Shown here piece by piece: positions 24,318-35,648 of a stretch of 64,000 nucleotides of DNA (the stretch's first letter is position 1; each line of letters starts with the position of its first letter). Source of the stretch: Hepsetus odoe (lineage: Eukaryota; Chordata; Actinopteri; Characiformes; Hepsetidae); the NCBI GenBank assembly GCA_017165825.1, contig CM029368.1, positions 24,251,876 through 24,315,875 on the forward strand, written 5' to 3'. A program made the position numbers and the translations under genes. The notes under the pieces were generated by a model. That model did no database searches and was not told where the DNA came from. It saw only the letters and a program-made list of their open reading frames with translations.

Positions 24318-24574
24318 GGCAGCAGTGGACTAGTGGTTAGGGAGTTGCCCCTGCATCAGAAGATTGTGGGTTTGATTCCCTCACAAGTAGGTTGCCCTGA
24401 AGTACCCTTGAGCAAGGTACCATCCCTGTCACTGCTCCCTCAGTAGCTTTTGATAGCTGCCCACTGCTGCATGGTGTTTGAGTGTATGGGTTAAAGGCAG
24501 AGGTCCAATTTCGTTGTGGTTCATGTGTGGTGTGCTGTGAACTCACAATGACAAGGGTTGTAACTTTCACTTTT
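24318..24574 (+). mobile_element. SINE family 1, full length
   Basis: One of the best copies. Box A is TGGACTAGTGGTTAGGG and box B is GGGTTTGATTCCC. The body contains GTACCCTTGAGCAAGGTACC, which is itself palindromic, and the tail is TGACAAGGGTTG and CTTTCACTTTT. Confidence 0.9.
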
Positions 24575-24691
24575 CATAACTCGATTTGAATTGCTGAAAT
24601 GTACAAAGACCAGAAAAAACAACCTAGGACAATTATTACTCTTAACATAATTATTTATGTCTAATTATGTATGTCTAATTATGTTTAGTTT

Positions 24692-25098
24692 GGGGGTGGT
24701 GGTCTAGTGGTAGGATACATGCCTATGGACATGTGGCTCAAGAGGTCCCAGGTTTGAATCCCACCTCTGGCACTACCACCACTAGGTCCCTGAGCAAGAC
24801 CCTTAACCCTGAGTTGCTCCAGGGGGACTGTGTAACGCGTCGGTGCCAGCGAGGTCGCTGGTCATCCTGTGTGCAAAGCCCCGCCCCGCCACGTGACAGA
24901 ATGACACAGTGAATCGGAGCTGGACGCGGGTCCTACGGATTGCTCACTATGTCATTCTGTCACGTGGCGGGGCGGGGCTTCGCACACAGGATGACCAGCG
25001 ACCTCGCTGGCACCGGCGCGTTACAGACTGTCCCTGTAATTATGACATGTAAGTCGCTCTGGATAAGAGCGTCTGCTAAATGCCATAAATGTAAATGT
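24692..25098 (+). mobile_element. tRNA-derived SINE, family 2, interrupted
   Basis: Head with box A (TGGTCTAGTGGTAGGA) and box B (CAGGTTTGAATCCC), middle ending CCAGGGGGACTG, and tail TCGCTCTGGATAAGAGCG then TCTGCTAAATGCC. The tail resembles the LINE-related end of HAmo-type fish SINEs. A 195-bp palindrome at 24831-25025 splits it. Removing it and one GACTG gives the same junction as the uninterrupted copy at 27078. Confidence 0.85.
24831..25025. mobile_element. Palindromic GC-rich insertion, inverted LTR-like arms
   Basis: Arms of about 82 bp (24831-24912 and 24944-25025) are inverted repeats around a ~31-bp spacer. The ends are TGTAACGCG and CGCGTTACA. GACTG is duplicated on both sides (24826-24830, 25026-25030). 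The first 68 bp of each arm start TG and end GTGACA, and they match the start and end of the LTR-like segment at 44071-44168 (GGTCGCTGGTCATCCTGTGTG). Inferred: an LTR end, a few internal bases, and the LTR end again inverted. Confidence 0.85.
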
Positions 25099-25500
25099 CT
25101 AAAGCATACTACCATTGCATGCATGAAAATCCAACCTTTATATATAGTAAAGTTAATTAAATAAATATCATAATATCTCATGACTCATGAAATTAAACAT
25201 TGAATTGAAGAAGTGAACTAAAGAAGATATTTGTAAACCATAGAACATTTTTATTATTTTATAATAAATCAAGGATTGGGATCTTATTTTTACATGGGCA
25301 TTGGATACATCTTTTGACAGCAGCGTATATTCAAATTATGGCTCACCAATAACAGACTTAAGGCTTCGGTGCTTTGTTGCTTTGGTGAGGCACCATACTG
25401 GACATGTCAAGACTAATCACAGATCTATACATTTTAAAGAGGAAACAATATTATTTAAGTTTTTATAAAATGATATTTGTGCCATATAACCAAATAATAA
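25099..25500. other. No gene seen
   Basis: AT-rich spacer between SINE clusters. Confidence 0.5.
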
Positions 25501-25545
25501 CCTTCTGACCCTGGGGCCAACTCCCTAACCACTAGGCACTAGGTG
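25501..25545 (-). repeat. SINE family 1 head fragment
   Basis: Only the box A region remains (CCAACTCCCTAACCACTAGG in plus). It forms an inverted pair with the next fragment. Confidence 0.65.
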
Positions 25546-25557
25546 GTTTAGGTGTAA

Positions 25558-25674
25558 TGAGTAGTGGTTAGGAAGTTGGACCCAGGGTCAGAAGGTTATC
25601 GGTTCAATTCCAGACCAGTAGGTTGTATTGAAGTGGTTTTTGTACCATCCCCATGCTGGGCATAGCTGCCACCT
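25558..25674 (+). mobile_element. SINE family 1, internally deleted
   Basis: Box A (GTAGTGGTTAGGAAG), box B (CGGTTCAATTCC) and part of the body. The tail is missing and the next copy starts directly after it. Confidence 0.7.
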
Positions 25675-26160
25675 GGCAGCGGTGGCCTAGTGGTTAGGGG
25701 GTTGAAAGTGAAAGTGACTATTGTTGTCATTGCGAGGTCACAGCACACAGTGAACCACACTCTGCATTTAACCCATGCAAACACCATGCAGCAGGGGGCA
25801 GCTATGAAAGCACCTGGGGAGCAGTGACGGGGTGGTACCTCACTCAAGGGTACCTCAGGGTAACCTACTGGTAAGGTGTTTGAACCCACGATCTTCCAAT
25901 CCTGTGGCCAACTCCATAACCACTAGATCACCGCTGCCCCGCTTGGCCCTGGATCGGAAGATTGTGGGTTCCATCTTCAAACCAGTAGGTTGCCCTGAGG
26001 TACCCTTGAGCAAGGTACCATCCCTGCTCCCTGTGCACTTTCATAGCTGCCCCCTGCTGCACGGTGTTTGCATGGGTTAAATGCAGAGGTCCAATTTTGT
26101 TGTGGTTCACTGTGTGCTGTGCCCTTGCAATGACAAGAATAGTCACTTTCACTTCACTTT
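25675..26160 (+). mobile_element. SINE family 1 split by another SINE
   Basis: The head (GGCAGCGGTGGCCTAGTGGT and GGGGGTTG) stops at 25704 and resumes at 25943 with TTGGCCCTGGATCGG, box B and the body. The split lies between box A and box B, and TTG is repeated at the junctions. The intruder is an opposite copy of the same family. Confidence 0.85.
25705..25942 (-). mobile_element. SINE family 1 nested in SINE
   Basis: Complete minus-strand copy with tail AAAGTGAAAGTGAC and head CCACCGCTGCCCC (plus orientation). Transcripts across the pair could fold back on themselves. Confidence 0.85.
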
Positions 26161-26168
26161 CAATTTTC

Positions 26169-26259
26169 ACCTGCTGCATGCTGTGTATGGGTTAAATGCA
26201 GAGGTTGCATTTTCACTGTTGTGTTTTATGACAAATAGTCCCTTTCACTTCACTTCACG
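26169..26259 (+). repeat. SINE family 1 tail fragment
   Basis: Body-tail part only: CTGCTGCATGCTGTGTATGG, TTAAATGCAGAGG and a CTTTCACTTCACTTCAC end. Confidence 0.7.
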
Positions 26260-26937
26260 TCCCTTTCCATTTTGGCAACGAGCTTAATGATTTCTTTATG
26301 TGACATCATTCTATAAAACACTTTAAACTTTCCTCTTTAAAATGTATAGAACTGTGATCAGTCTTGACATGTCCAGTTTATCAATAGCTGCCTGATAAGG
26401 TCATGCAAGTCTATAGCAACCCTCGTGTTCCATGAGGAACCATTGTAAAATGTTCTGTGGCTGGTGATTCTGAGGTGGAAGATTGACCATTGACCATCAC
26501 CTCTTATACTTCTTTTTTGTTGCAGGCAACCAGGCTTTTCTTTGAATTGTTGTTTATTATGTTGTGATGACATTTGTCTCACAGATGCATGTCATTGTAA
26601 GGCCATTGGTATCCTTTCTTCATGTTTTCTGAGATTAAAATATTTGTTATGAAAAGCAAATAGTTCTAACTGTGAAAAATCCTGTGAGAGTAAATAGCTT
26701 TAGGTAGATTAATGAATATTTATTTAAGCACTCTGTTGTATTGAAATATGAAATGATACCAATTCCACTGCAAGCTGAGAAATATTCTAAAGAAGCCACA
26801 CTCGATTTTCAAAATTGCCATCTATCTCTGATTTAAAAATGTTTCTTTTTCCAGACAAACAAAACAACCAAAAACTTTAAAGTTAACCAACAACTTTTTA
26901 TTTATACAAAATATCTACAAAAAAACACTACTGGAGC

Positions 26938-27031
26938 TGTCACGATTGGCGACGGCACTCTGCTCTGACTGTGCACACCTGCTGCTTTGTTGGAACAAGG
27001 GTTTAAAGGTCCCAATGAGTCAGAGGAGTGC
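26938..27031 (+). repeat. LTR fragment, palindromic LTR family
   Basis: Starts TGTCACGATTGGCGACGGCA and keeps the CTCTGCTCTGACT arm and the TTTAAAGGTCCC region. It stops after AGTCAGAGGAG, so only the left third of the LTR remains. The complete relative is at 27355. Confidence 0.7.
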
Positions 27032-27077
27032 ATTTTGTCATTCAACAAACCCACATTTGGGGGGGGAGCTTCTAAGG

Positions 27078-27286
27078 GTGGTGGTGGCGGCAAAGTGGTA
27101 GGATTCTTGCCTATGGACCTATGGCTCAAGAGGTCCCAGGTTCATATCCCACCTCTGGCATTACCACCACTGGGTCCCTGAACAAGACCCTTAACCCTGA
27201 GTTGCTCTAGGGGGACTGTCCTTGTAATTAGGACATGGAAGTTGCTCTGGATAAGAGTGTCTGCTAAATGCTGTAAATGTAAATGT
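27078..27286 (+). mobile_element. SINE family 2
   Basis: Uninterrupted copy. Box B is CAGGTTCATATCCC, the middle reads CTAGGGGGACTGTCCTTG and the tail GCTCTGGATAAGAGTG. It gives the empty-site reference for the insertion at 24831. Confidence 0.85.
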
Positions 27287-27354
27287 TCACCCCCACGCCC
27301 ACCAAGGCGGCAGGGCTTTTTCACTGCCAGCATCCGCACCCGCCCAGGGTGGTG

Positions 27355-27629
27355 TGTCATGATTGGCAATGGCACTCTGCTCTGATTGAGCACACCTGCC
27401 GCCTCGTTAGGATGTCAGGTGTGCCTCATTGCCTCAAGGGTTTAAAGGTCCCAATGAGTCAGAGCAGAGCTGCTGTCTATCTCACTCTCATTCTTTCTTT
27501 GGATTCTATGTCTGGTGACTGCTAGTTGTCCTTTACGTTCAAATATGTGTTTTAATTATGTTTAATAAAGTTAAGTTACAGACCCCTGGCTACACGTTCA
27601 TGTCCAGTCAACACCTCTACTCCCTGACA
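27355..27629 (+). mobile_element. Solo LTR, palindromic LTR family
   Basis: 275 bp from TGTCATGATTGG to CCCTGACA. Contains the branched palindrome (CACACCTG and CAGGTGTG inside CTCTGCTCTGAT and GTCAGAGCAGAG), a TATA-like TTTAAAG and a polyadenylation signal TTTAATAAAG. Neither flank shows internal element sequence and I see no target duplication. Confidence 0.8.
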
Positions 27630-28249
27630 GGAGGACAACACAGAAGAGATTTTTTACTTGCTATTTACTGCATCCAGCACTCAGAATTCAGAAATAACAG
27701 AACAGCATGAATGTTTTCACCACCAACTATATCTTTCTTTGTAAGGCTCCTTTGAGCACAGAAGGGAAAAGTGCTTGCTTTTGCAGTGATAAATGCAGTG
27801 CACAGAACTTCTGATAACCAGAGCCTGTTTAAATTCTGGGTGAGAGGGGAGATTTTGAGACCACTGGTACGTTTAGTGTGCAGTTTACATCAGACAGTCT
27901 GCTCTTCTGTGCCCAAAGTACCTAAGGCTAAGACTCTTCTGTGGTGCATATCTAATCTCCATCAATGGCACTTAGTCCTTATTGGGAAGACACTTTATTT
28001 TTTCTCAGATATTTGCTCCCTGACTTGGGTGATGACAAATAGCATTTGCATGATTATTTAAAGGCAGTTTCACAGTTATTGAAACAAGTTCTTTTGGACT
28101 TCAAGAATGCAAGCCAGCCATTCCCTATCTTCTTTCACAGCCATGCTTTGTGAGTAGAATGTGGTTTAGCAATGTCTTGTTGACAGAAGTATGGAAATCC
28201 CTGGAAAATATGTCTTGAAGGTAGTATATGCTGTTCAAAAATTTTTTAG

Positions 28250-28640
28250 ACGTTTCCGCCTGCTGCCATCACGAAAGTGTAAATTACCTTTGCTTAAGGC
28301 GCTAACACAACCCTGCAACATGACAGGCCCTGACTTTTAGACTTGTTGCTGATAAATGTCCAGATGGAGCCCAGAGAATTTGAAGCTACTTCTGGAAATG
28401 ATGAATGTAATGTCCTTTTTTCTACACAGTAAAGTTTTAAGTCACATTTGTGAATGTAATTCTGTATTGTAGCTCTTGACAAACCTTTGCCAAAGTAAAT
28501 TGTTGCCCATTTGGTTCTATCAGCAACTGGTGAATGATGATTTTTGAGATCAGAGGTGTTCATCTTAGCATTGCACCCTTGATGTTATACAATGAAATCG
28601 TTTGAACTGTTTCATGATATGCACTGTAGGCTAAGAAATA
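28250..28640 (-). mobile_element. DNA-transposon remnant, family not assigned
   Basis: The order CCCTGCAACATGACAGGCCC, ACTTGTTGCTGATAA and a segment around GTAAAGTTTTAAGTCAC matches a dispersed fish repeat that I recall as transposase-derived and read on the minus strand. Frameshifts prevent a domain call. Confidence 0.4.
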
Positions 28641-29090
28641 TGCAAATCCCTTCCAATTTTTCTTAAAGGAAATAAAGGAAGACTCAGCTTTTTACAGTCC
28701 CTGCTTTCATACCAAATCACCTTTTGACATCACCTATTTGACATCAGATCATTAGCTAAGTTTTTTTTTTTTTTATATCATTACTAGTGATTGCCCCATT
28801 CCAGTTTTTTCTGGAATGTGCTGCAGGCCTGAAATACAGGAATGAATGCATGTTAACAAATAAAAATAAGTTGAAATAAGTTGGATTCATGTTGTCTGTA
28901 GTGAAAAAGTCAAAATAAAAGTAAGATTTTACAATCTGTTTGAACATTTTCTTATTTAGTTTTGTGACTACCTGCTTTCCAAGTTTTCCAAGTCTGGCCA
29001 AGTCCAACAGTCTGGTTTCAATAATCTGCTTCCTCAGATATCCCTCCCAACTTCAAGATATGTCTTCAGAAAGATTTTGTTCTTGTCTTT

Positions 29091-29320
29091 AAGTGAAAGT
29101 GCAAGTGACAACCCTTGTCATTGCGAGGTCACAGCACAGCAGACAGTGAACCACAACGAAACTGGACCTCTGCGTTTAACCCTTGCACACTCAAACACCA
29201 TGTAGCAGTAATATAAAATAGCTGTGCTATTGAAAGCGCCCGGGGAGCAGTGATGGGGACAGCACCTTGCTCAAGAGTACCTCAGGTAGCCAATGCCCTA
29301 ACCACTAGGCCACCGCTGCC
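29091..29320 (-). mobile_element. SINE family 1, box B deleted
   Basis: Tail and body are good, but after GTACCTCAGG the sequence jumps to CCAATGCCCTAACCACTAGG. The box B region (about 45 bp) is missing. Confidence 0.8.
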
Positions 29321-29650
29321 TAAGTCTGCTTTCTACCTTAAGTCTACTGTAGCACCGATGAAGGATGCAAGTAGACATTTAACATTTTACAACAGATGTT
29401 TTGATGGTTAAACAATGAAGATAAATACTGATTTAGATCTTTTTTTTTTCTTTTTCTTTTTTTAATTTTCTGAAATATCCTTGCTTTTTCAGCACTACAT
29501 TTGACATATATCTCAGAATCAACACCATCTCTATTTGTGAATGGCCAGTTTCTTTGTGGTTCTCAAGACTTGTAGTCTAAAGAACTTGTTTATTTGGTTT
29601 GGAAATAACCTTAAATAACCTTTATCTTTCAGAGGCTGTTCATCCTGAGT

Positions 29651-31596
29651 ACTGCTGGACTCAACTTCTTAAAGATATAGGTTGAAATGCTCAGAAATTC
29701 AGATTGGGATCTCTATCAGAAACACATACTACAATTTGCTACGTATCTGCATAACTTTGTTTTTGACCTTGCTTATGTAAATGAATGTGGTTCTGAAACC
29801 AGAAATCATGCATTAGAGGACATTTACATTTTCTTAAAAACAAATATGCCTAAGTTCCACATTGTTTTACTGACTTCATCAAATATTACATCAGAAACTC
29901 CTTGGAGACCATGCTTTAACTACTGAAAATCTTTATGTTCTTTATGAACCTCAGTATCCATCCAGGTTGAGATGCTTGATTTTCTTTTGATAAGAAACTT
30001 GTTATTAGTTATTAATAACTATTAAGTAATTAATTGAGTTATTTTGGGCCAAAAATACCCAAATACCTCAGTTCAATTAAAGCATGGCCTGTCCTCTTTG
30101 TACTACTTGCCTCTGCTTGCTGTCCCCAACTTCTTGCTGCTTAAAGCATTATTTTCACATTTTGTTAGACAGATCAGTTTTTTTTTGAGCCAACAGGAGA
30201 ATCACTGTCACTGCTTTTAAATATTCTTTAATTATTATTTGTAGATTTGTGCTTGTAGAGTGGTTTATTGTTGGGGTAGGGTGTAGCTAAGCACAGCCTG
30301 GGTTATAAGCAAACAATGCTAACTTGCCAGCCCTTAGAAATCTAGTACAGTTGTTTTTGAAAATCAGCTGCATAATAAACTCAAGAATCCAACTCCCAGT
30401 TACTCACTGATGTCCTACCCACAAAACCCCAGCGTTATAAAAGGGCTCAAAGTATACAGTATAGGTATTCTTATTAGGTCATAATGATGTATTAATGCCA
30501 AAACAGCAATGTCTATGTCAAATTTGAAAAACTAATTACCTTTTTCAACTAAACTAGTACAATCTCAGAGGTGTATTCACACCATCTAATTCTTGCAGGT
30601 TGATATCAAGGCTTTTAGTCATCGTGGGCAGGCAATTATCAATAATTCTGTTACTTTCTATTGAAAATGTGTGTAAATGTCCCAGTTGATTATGAGTGTA
30701 AACATATTTACCATTTGAATTCAAATGATGTGTCTATAGCCCCGCTTAACATTTTTACTGTCTCACTGAGCTATCAGATTGCACTTGTTTACTTTATTTG
30801 CATATATCAGCAAGCAAGGTAGAAGTATTTAACATTTGCAGGGAAGTTATTTGCCCAGCTATACCAATTGATGAGATAATATGTACTCACCACACCTTCC
30901 CTCCTGTTGATTTTGGATTGGTCTCTATTGCCCTTTTCCATGGTTGGCTGTTGTCTGCACATTTTGGAGGTCACTGCCATCTGATCAGTTTTTTCCATCC
31001 TTGCTTAACACTTATAGTTTTGATATTTAAAAAACTCTAGATGAAGGTCACCTTTACTGTGATGTTAAATAAGGGTCCCCTCAAGTAAAATGCTTTGATG
31101 GTTCACTGAGAATTTGAATTTTCCTCTGTTTACAATACCAACCTCACTAAACCTTCTGTTTTTTGTGTTGAATGAGAGATGCTCTCTCTCTCTAGAGTTT
31201 GTTTGGACTGATCGCATCAGCTCTGTTTAGTTTCATCACTGTGATTTAAAGCATTCATCTAATTTCACATCTAAGAATCACTAAGATGCAGTGGTTCTGT
31301 TTTGAATGTGGGGAAGTGCATTATTAGATTTAGTAAAGTAAGCACTATTCAAAAGACTAGATGTGTTTCTTCTTCCTCTCTTCAGAGCTATTCAAAAAGA
31401 GATCATTTATCTAATCCATTTATCCATAGGGACCACTGAACTCAGTTCTTTATGTGAGCCAACAATGTCGACCACTGTACCACATGTTTGTTGAATGGCA
31501 TTTTAAACATATTACTTTAGATATAATTTAATTACAGAAAAATACAACAGGCCCGACTGTAGGCTTGCCCTCAAATGAAAAAAAAAAGATTGCTTT
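29651..31596. other. No gene seen
   Basis: About 1.9 kb of AT-rich sequence without a recognisable repeat. Short frames on both strands have no domain. Confidence 0.5.
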
Positions 31597-31850
31597 ATCT
31601 TCTTCTTATTATTCTTTTGTCTGCTCCTGTTTAGGCTTTGCCACAGCCGATCAACCATCTCCATTTTTCCAGTGCTCTGCATCTTCCTGCTTGAAATCAA
31701 CCACCTGTATGTCCTATCTCACCACGTCCATAAACCTCTTCTTTGGTCTTCCTCTTTTCCTCTTTCCTGGCAGCTCCATCTTCTACATCCTCCTTCCAAT
31801 ATATTCCTCATCTCTCCTCTGGACATGTCCAAACCAACGCAACCTTGCTT

Positions 31851-32087
31851 CAGCGGTGGCCTCTTGGTTAGGGAGCTGGTCCCAGTTTGGAAGATTGTGG
31901 GCTCGATTCTCTCACCAGAAGGTTGCCCTGAGTTACCCTTGAGCAAGGTACTGTCCAGTCACTGCTCCCTGGGTGATTTCAATAGTTGCCCCCTGCTGTA
32001 CGCATGAAACGCAGAGGTTGAATTTCGTTGTGTTGTGCTGTGCTGCTTTTCACAATAACAAGAATAGTCACTTTCACTTTTTTCACT
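31851..32087 (+). mobile_element. SINE family 1 inside RTE LINE
   Basis: Complete copy: box A TGGCCTCTTGGTTAGGG, box B GGGCTCGATTCTC, tail AGTCACTTTCACTTTTT. LINE sequence resumes exactly on both sides (AACCTTGCTT, then CTTCTCTAACTTTG), with CTT at both junctions. Confidence 0.85.
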
Positions 32088-32547
32088 TCTCTAACTTTGT
32101 CTCCAAAAAGTCTAACCTGAGCTGTCCCTCTAATATATTAATTTCTAATCCATTTTGTCCATCCTCGTCACACCCAACGAAAATCTCAGCATCTTTAATT
32201 CTGACACCTCCAGCTCTGCCTCCTGTCTTTTGGTCAGCGCCACCATCTCTAACACGTAAAACATAGCTGGTCTCACTACTGTCCTGCAAACCTGCCCTTT
32301 TACTCTAGCTGGTACCTGTCTGTCACAAATCACTCCAGCCATTCTTGTCCAACCTGCCTGCACTCTCTTTTTCATCTCTCTTCCACACTCACCATTACAC
32401 TGAACTGTGGATCCCAAGTATTAAAACTCCTCCACCTTTGTTACCTCTACTCCCTGCATCCCAAACACTCCACTTTCCTCCCTTACATTCACACTCATAT
32501 TCTGTATTTGACCTACTCACTTTCATTCCTCTCCTCTCTAGAGCATA

Positions 32548-33852
32548 CAGTACCTTGCAAAAGGATTCGCCCCTTGGCTTTTTACCTATTTTGTTATATT
32601 CCAACCTGTAATTTAAATGTTTCTTAATCTTATTTTATGTGATGGATTGGTGAAGTGAAATGACAAAAATATTTATAAAAATAATGAAATAAAATAAAAA
32701 AATTAAAAACATGAAGCCCCTAAAAAGTCCTGGTGCAACCAATTTCTTTCAAAAGTCATATAATTTGTGAAATGAAGACCACCTGTGTGCAATCTAAGTG
32801 TCACATGATCTGTCAGTATAAACACACCTTTTCTGAAAGGCCCCAGAGGCTGCAACACCACTAAGGAAGAGGCATCACATAATAAAGGCCAAGGAGCTCC
32901 AACCAAGGAGCTCCAAACAAGTCAGGGACAAAGTTACAAGTTCAAGTCAGGGTTGGGTTATAAAAAAATATCCAAATCTTTTATGATCCCCCGGAGCACC
33001 ATCAAATCCATCATCTTCAAATGGAAAGAACATGGTACCGCAACAAACCTGCCAAGAGAGGGCCACCCACCAAAACTCACAGACTGGGCAAGGAGGGCAT
33101 TAATCAGAAAGGCAGCACAGAGACCGAAGGGAACCCTGAGTTGCAGTGTTCCACAGCAGAGACTGGAGTATCTGTCCATAGGACCACAATAAGCCAAACA
33201 CTCCATAGAGCTGGGCTTTATGGAAGAGTGGCCAGAAAAAAAGGCATTACTTAACGTTAAAAATAAGAAGGCACATTTAGAGTTTGCCAAAAGGCATGTG
33301 GGTGACTCCCCAAATGTATGAAGGAAGGTGCTCTGATCAGATTAATCTTTTCAACCACCAAGGAAAATGCATTGTCTGGCACAAAATCCCAACACATCCC
33401 ATCACCCCAAGAACACCATTGCCACAGTGAAACATGGTTGTGGTAGCATAATGCTGCGGGGATGTTTTCCAGCAGCAGGGACTGGGAAATTGGTCAGAGT
33501 AAAGGGAAAATGGCTGGTGCTAAATATAGGGATTTTCTTGAGCAAAACCTGTGTCAGTCTGCTTGTGATTTGAGACTGTGATGGAGGTTCACTTTCCAGC
33601 AGGACAATGACCGGAAGCATACTGGAATGTTGGAATTGCCTAATCAAAGTCCACACTGCATGCTGAAGTTTTCTGTTATTTTGTCCTATTTGTTGTTTGC
33701 TTCACAATAAAAAACAAATACATCTTCAAAGTTGTAGGCATGTTCTTTAAATGAAATGGTGCAAACTTTCAAATAATCCATTTTAATTCCAGGTTGTGAG
33801 GCAACAAAACATGAAAAATGCCGAGGGGGGTTAATACTTTTGCCAGGCACTG
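32548..33852 (+). mobile_element. Tc1-like transposon inside RTE LINE
   Basis: Ends are inverted repeats, CAGTACCTTGCAAAAG and its mirror CTTTTGCCAGGCACTG, next to TA (32546-32547) and CA (33853-33854, a mutated TA). The LINE frame LERWR / YALERRG is split exactly here. Length is 1305 bp. It belongs to a different Tc1 family from the element at 2916. Confidence 0.9.
32953..33660 (+). pseudogene. Tc1 transposase pseudogene
   Basis: Plus-strand pieces: GYKKISKSFMIPRSTIKSII and KHGTATNLPREGHPPKLT (helix-turn-helix and GRP-like region). After a frameshift come STAETGVSVHRTTISQTLH and AGLYGRVARKK, then VKHGCGSIMLRGCFPAAGTG, and in another frame FQQDNDRKHTG. The central LWTDE motif is not readable and the final third is lost. 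Several frameshifts make it inactive. Confidence 0.85.
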
Positions 33853-35560
33853 CATCTCCATCTCTCCAGGTTCTCCTCAAGCTGCTCCCTACTCTCACTG
33901 CAGATAACAATATCATCAGCAAACATCCTCATCCATGGAGATTGCTGTCTAAACTCGTCCGTCAACCTGTCCAATACTATTGCAAATAAGAATGGGCTCA
34001 GCGCTGATCCTTGATGTAATCCATCCTCTACCTTAAATGGATCTATCACTCCCACCGCAGATCTCACCACTGTTACACTGCCATCATACATATGCGTAAC
34101 TACTCTCCCATACTTCTCTTCTGTAACACCTGACTTCCTCATACAAAACTATAACTCCTCTATAGGCACCCTTTCATTTGCTTTCTCCAAGTCCACAAAG
34201 GCACAATGCAACTCCTTCTGACCTTCTCTGTACTTCTGCATCAAGACCTTCATAGCAAACATTGCATCTGTAGTGCTCTTTCCCAGCATAAAACAATACT
34301 GCTGTTCACTAATCCTCACCTCTTTTCTTAACCTAGCTTGCACTACTCTTTCCCATAACTTCCCATACACTTTCCCATGGCTAATCAACTTTATCCCTCT
34401 ATAGTTACTACAGCTCTGTGCATTACCCTTATTCTTGAAAATCAGTACCAGTACACTTCGTCTCCACTCCTCAGGCATCCTTTCACTTTCCAAGATTGTG
34501 TTAAATAATCTGGTCAGAAACTCAACTGCCATCTCCCATAAACACCTCCATGCTTCCAATGGTATATCCTCCGGTCCAACAGCCTTTCCATTCTTCATCC
34601 TCTTCATTGCTGCCCTTACTTCCTTCTTGCTTATTTGCTGCACTTCCTGGTTCACTATCCTCACATAATCTTCTCTCTCTCTCATTTTTTTAATTCATCA
34701 GCCCTTCAACGTACTCCTTCCATCTGCTCAACATGCTCTGTTCACCTGTGAGTACATTTCCATTTCTATCTTTAATCATCCTGACCTGCTGCACATCTTT
34801 CCCAGATCTGTCTCCTTGTCTAGCCAATTGGTATAGGTCCTTTTCTCCCTCTTTACTGTCCAACCTCACATACAATTCACCAAACATCTTATCTTTGGCC
34901 TTCACCACTGCTTTCTTCACCCTGCGGTTCATCTCCTTATACACCAGTCTACTTTCTTCATCTCTCTGACTGTCCAACTTCTTCTGTATACACTCCTGTA
35001 CTTCTTGGTTCCAGCACCAGGCTTCCTTATCCTCCTTCTTCCTTCCAGATGTCACAGCAAGTACATTTCTAGCTGTCTGCCTTATCACTTCTGCAGTAGT
35101 TTCCCAGCAATCCAGTAGCTCGGGTAGCCGGGTACCTCCCATTGCCCGTGTTAACTCCTGCCTGAATTCCACCTTGCAGTCCTTCTTCAGCTTCCACCAC
35201 TTGATCCTTGACTCTGCCCTCACTTTCCTCCTCTTCTTGACCTCCAAGGTCATCCTACAGACCACCATCCTATGCTGTTTAGCTACACTTTTTCCTGTCA
35301 CTACTTTGCAGTCTCCAATCTCCTTCAGACTGACCCTCCTGCAAAGGATATAATCCACCGGTGAGCATCTTTCTCCACTCTTATACATCACCATGTGCTC
35401 CTCCCTCTTTTTCAAACAAGTATTAACTACAGCCATTTCATTTTCAACTTTGTTTCTCTCCATCATATCAGCTAATTCTCTACCTTTACCAGTCATGCTG
35501 CCAACATTCAAAGTTCCACTCTCCTCCCCTCTTTTTTCTCCTCCTCCCTCTGGACATGCC

Positions 35561-35648
35561 TTCTTCTTCTTCTTCTTCTTCTTCTTCTTCTTCTTCTTCT
35601 TCTTCTTCTTCTTCTTCTTCTTCTTCTTCTTCTTCTTCTCCTCCTCCT
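35561..35648. repeat. (CTT)n microsatellite in LINE 5' region
   Basis: About 26 CTT units followed by CTC. On the LINE strand it is AAG, like the tail of the same LINE family at 1476-1506 and 12420-12441. It gives meaningless Lys, Glu or Arg runs in the three frames. Confidence 0.95.

Larger units (their letters stand above)
26500..29650 (+). repeat. Ancient duplication, copy 2
   Basis: Blocks at about 26510-26680, 27770-27985 and 29340-29625 match the three blocks of copy 1 in order. This copy is longer because of the LTR at 27355, SINE family 2 at 27078 and a DNA-transposon remnant near 28250. Confidence 0.65.

Noticed and set aside
24318..24400. tRNA genes
   Set aside because: Box A and box B are present, but they repeat about 18 times attached to a common non-tRNA body and tail, so they are SINE heads. 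No cloverleaf with proper acceptor stem was seen.
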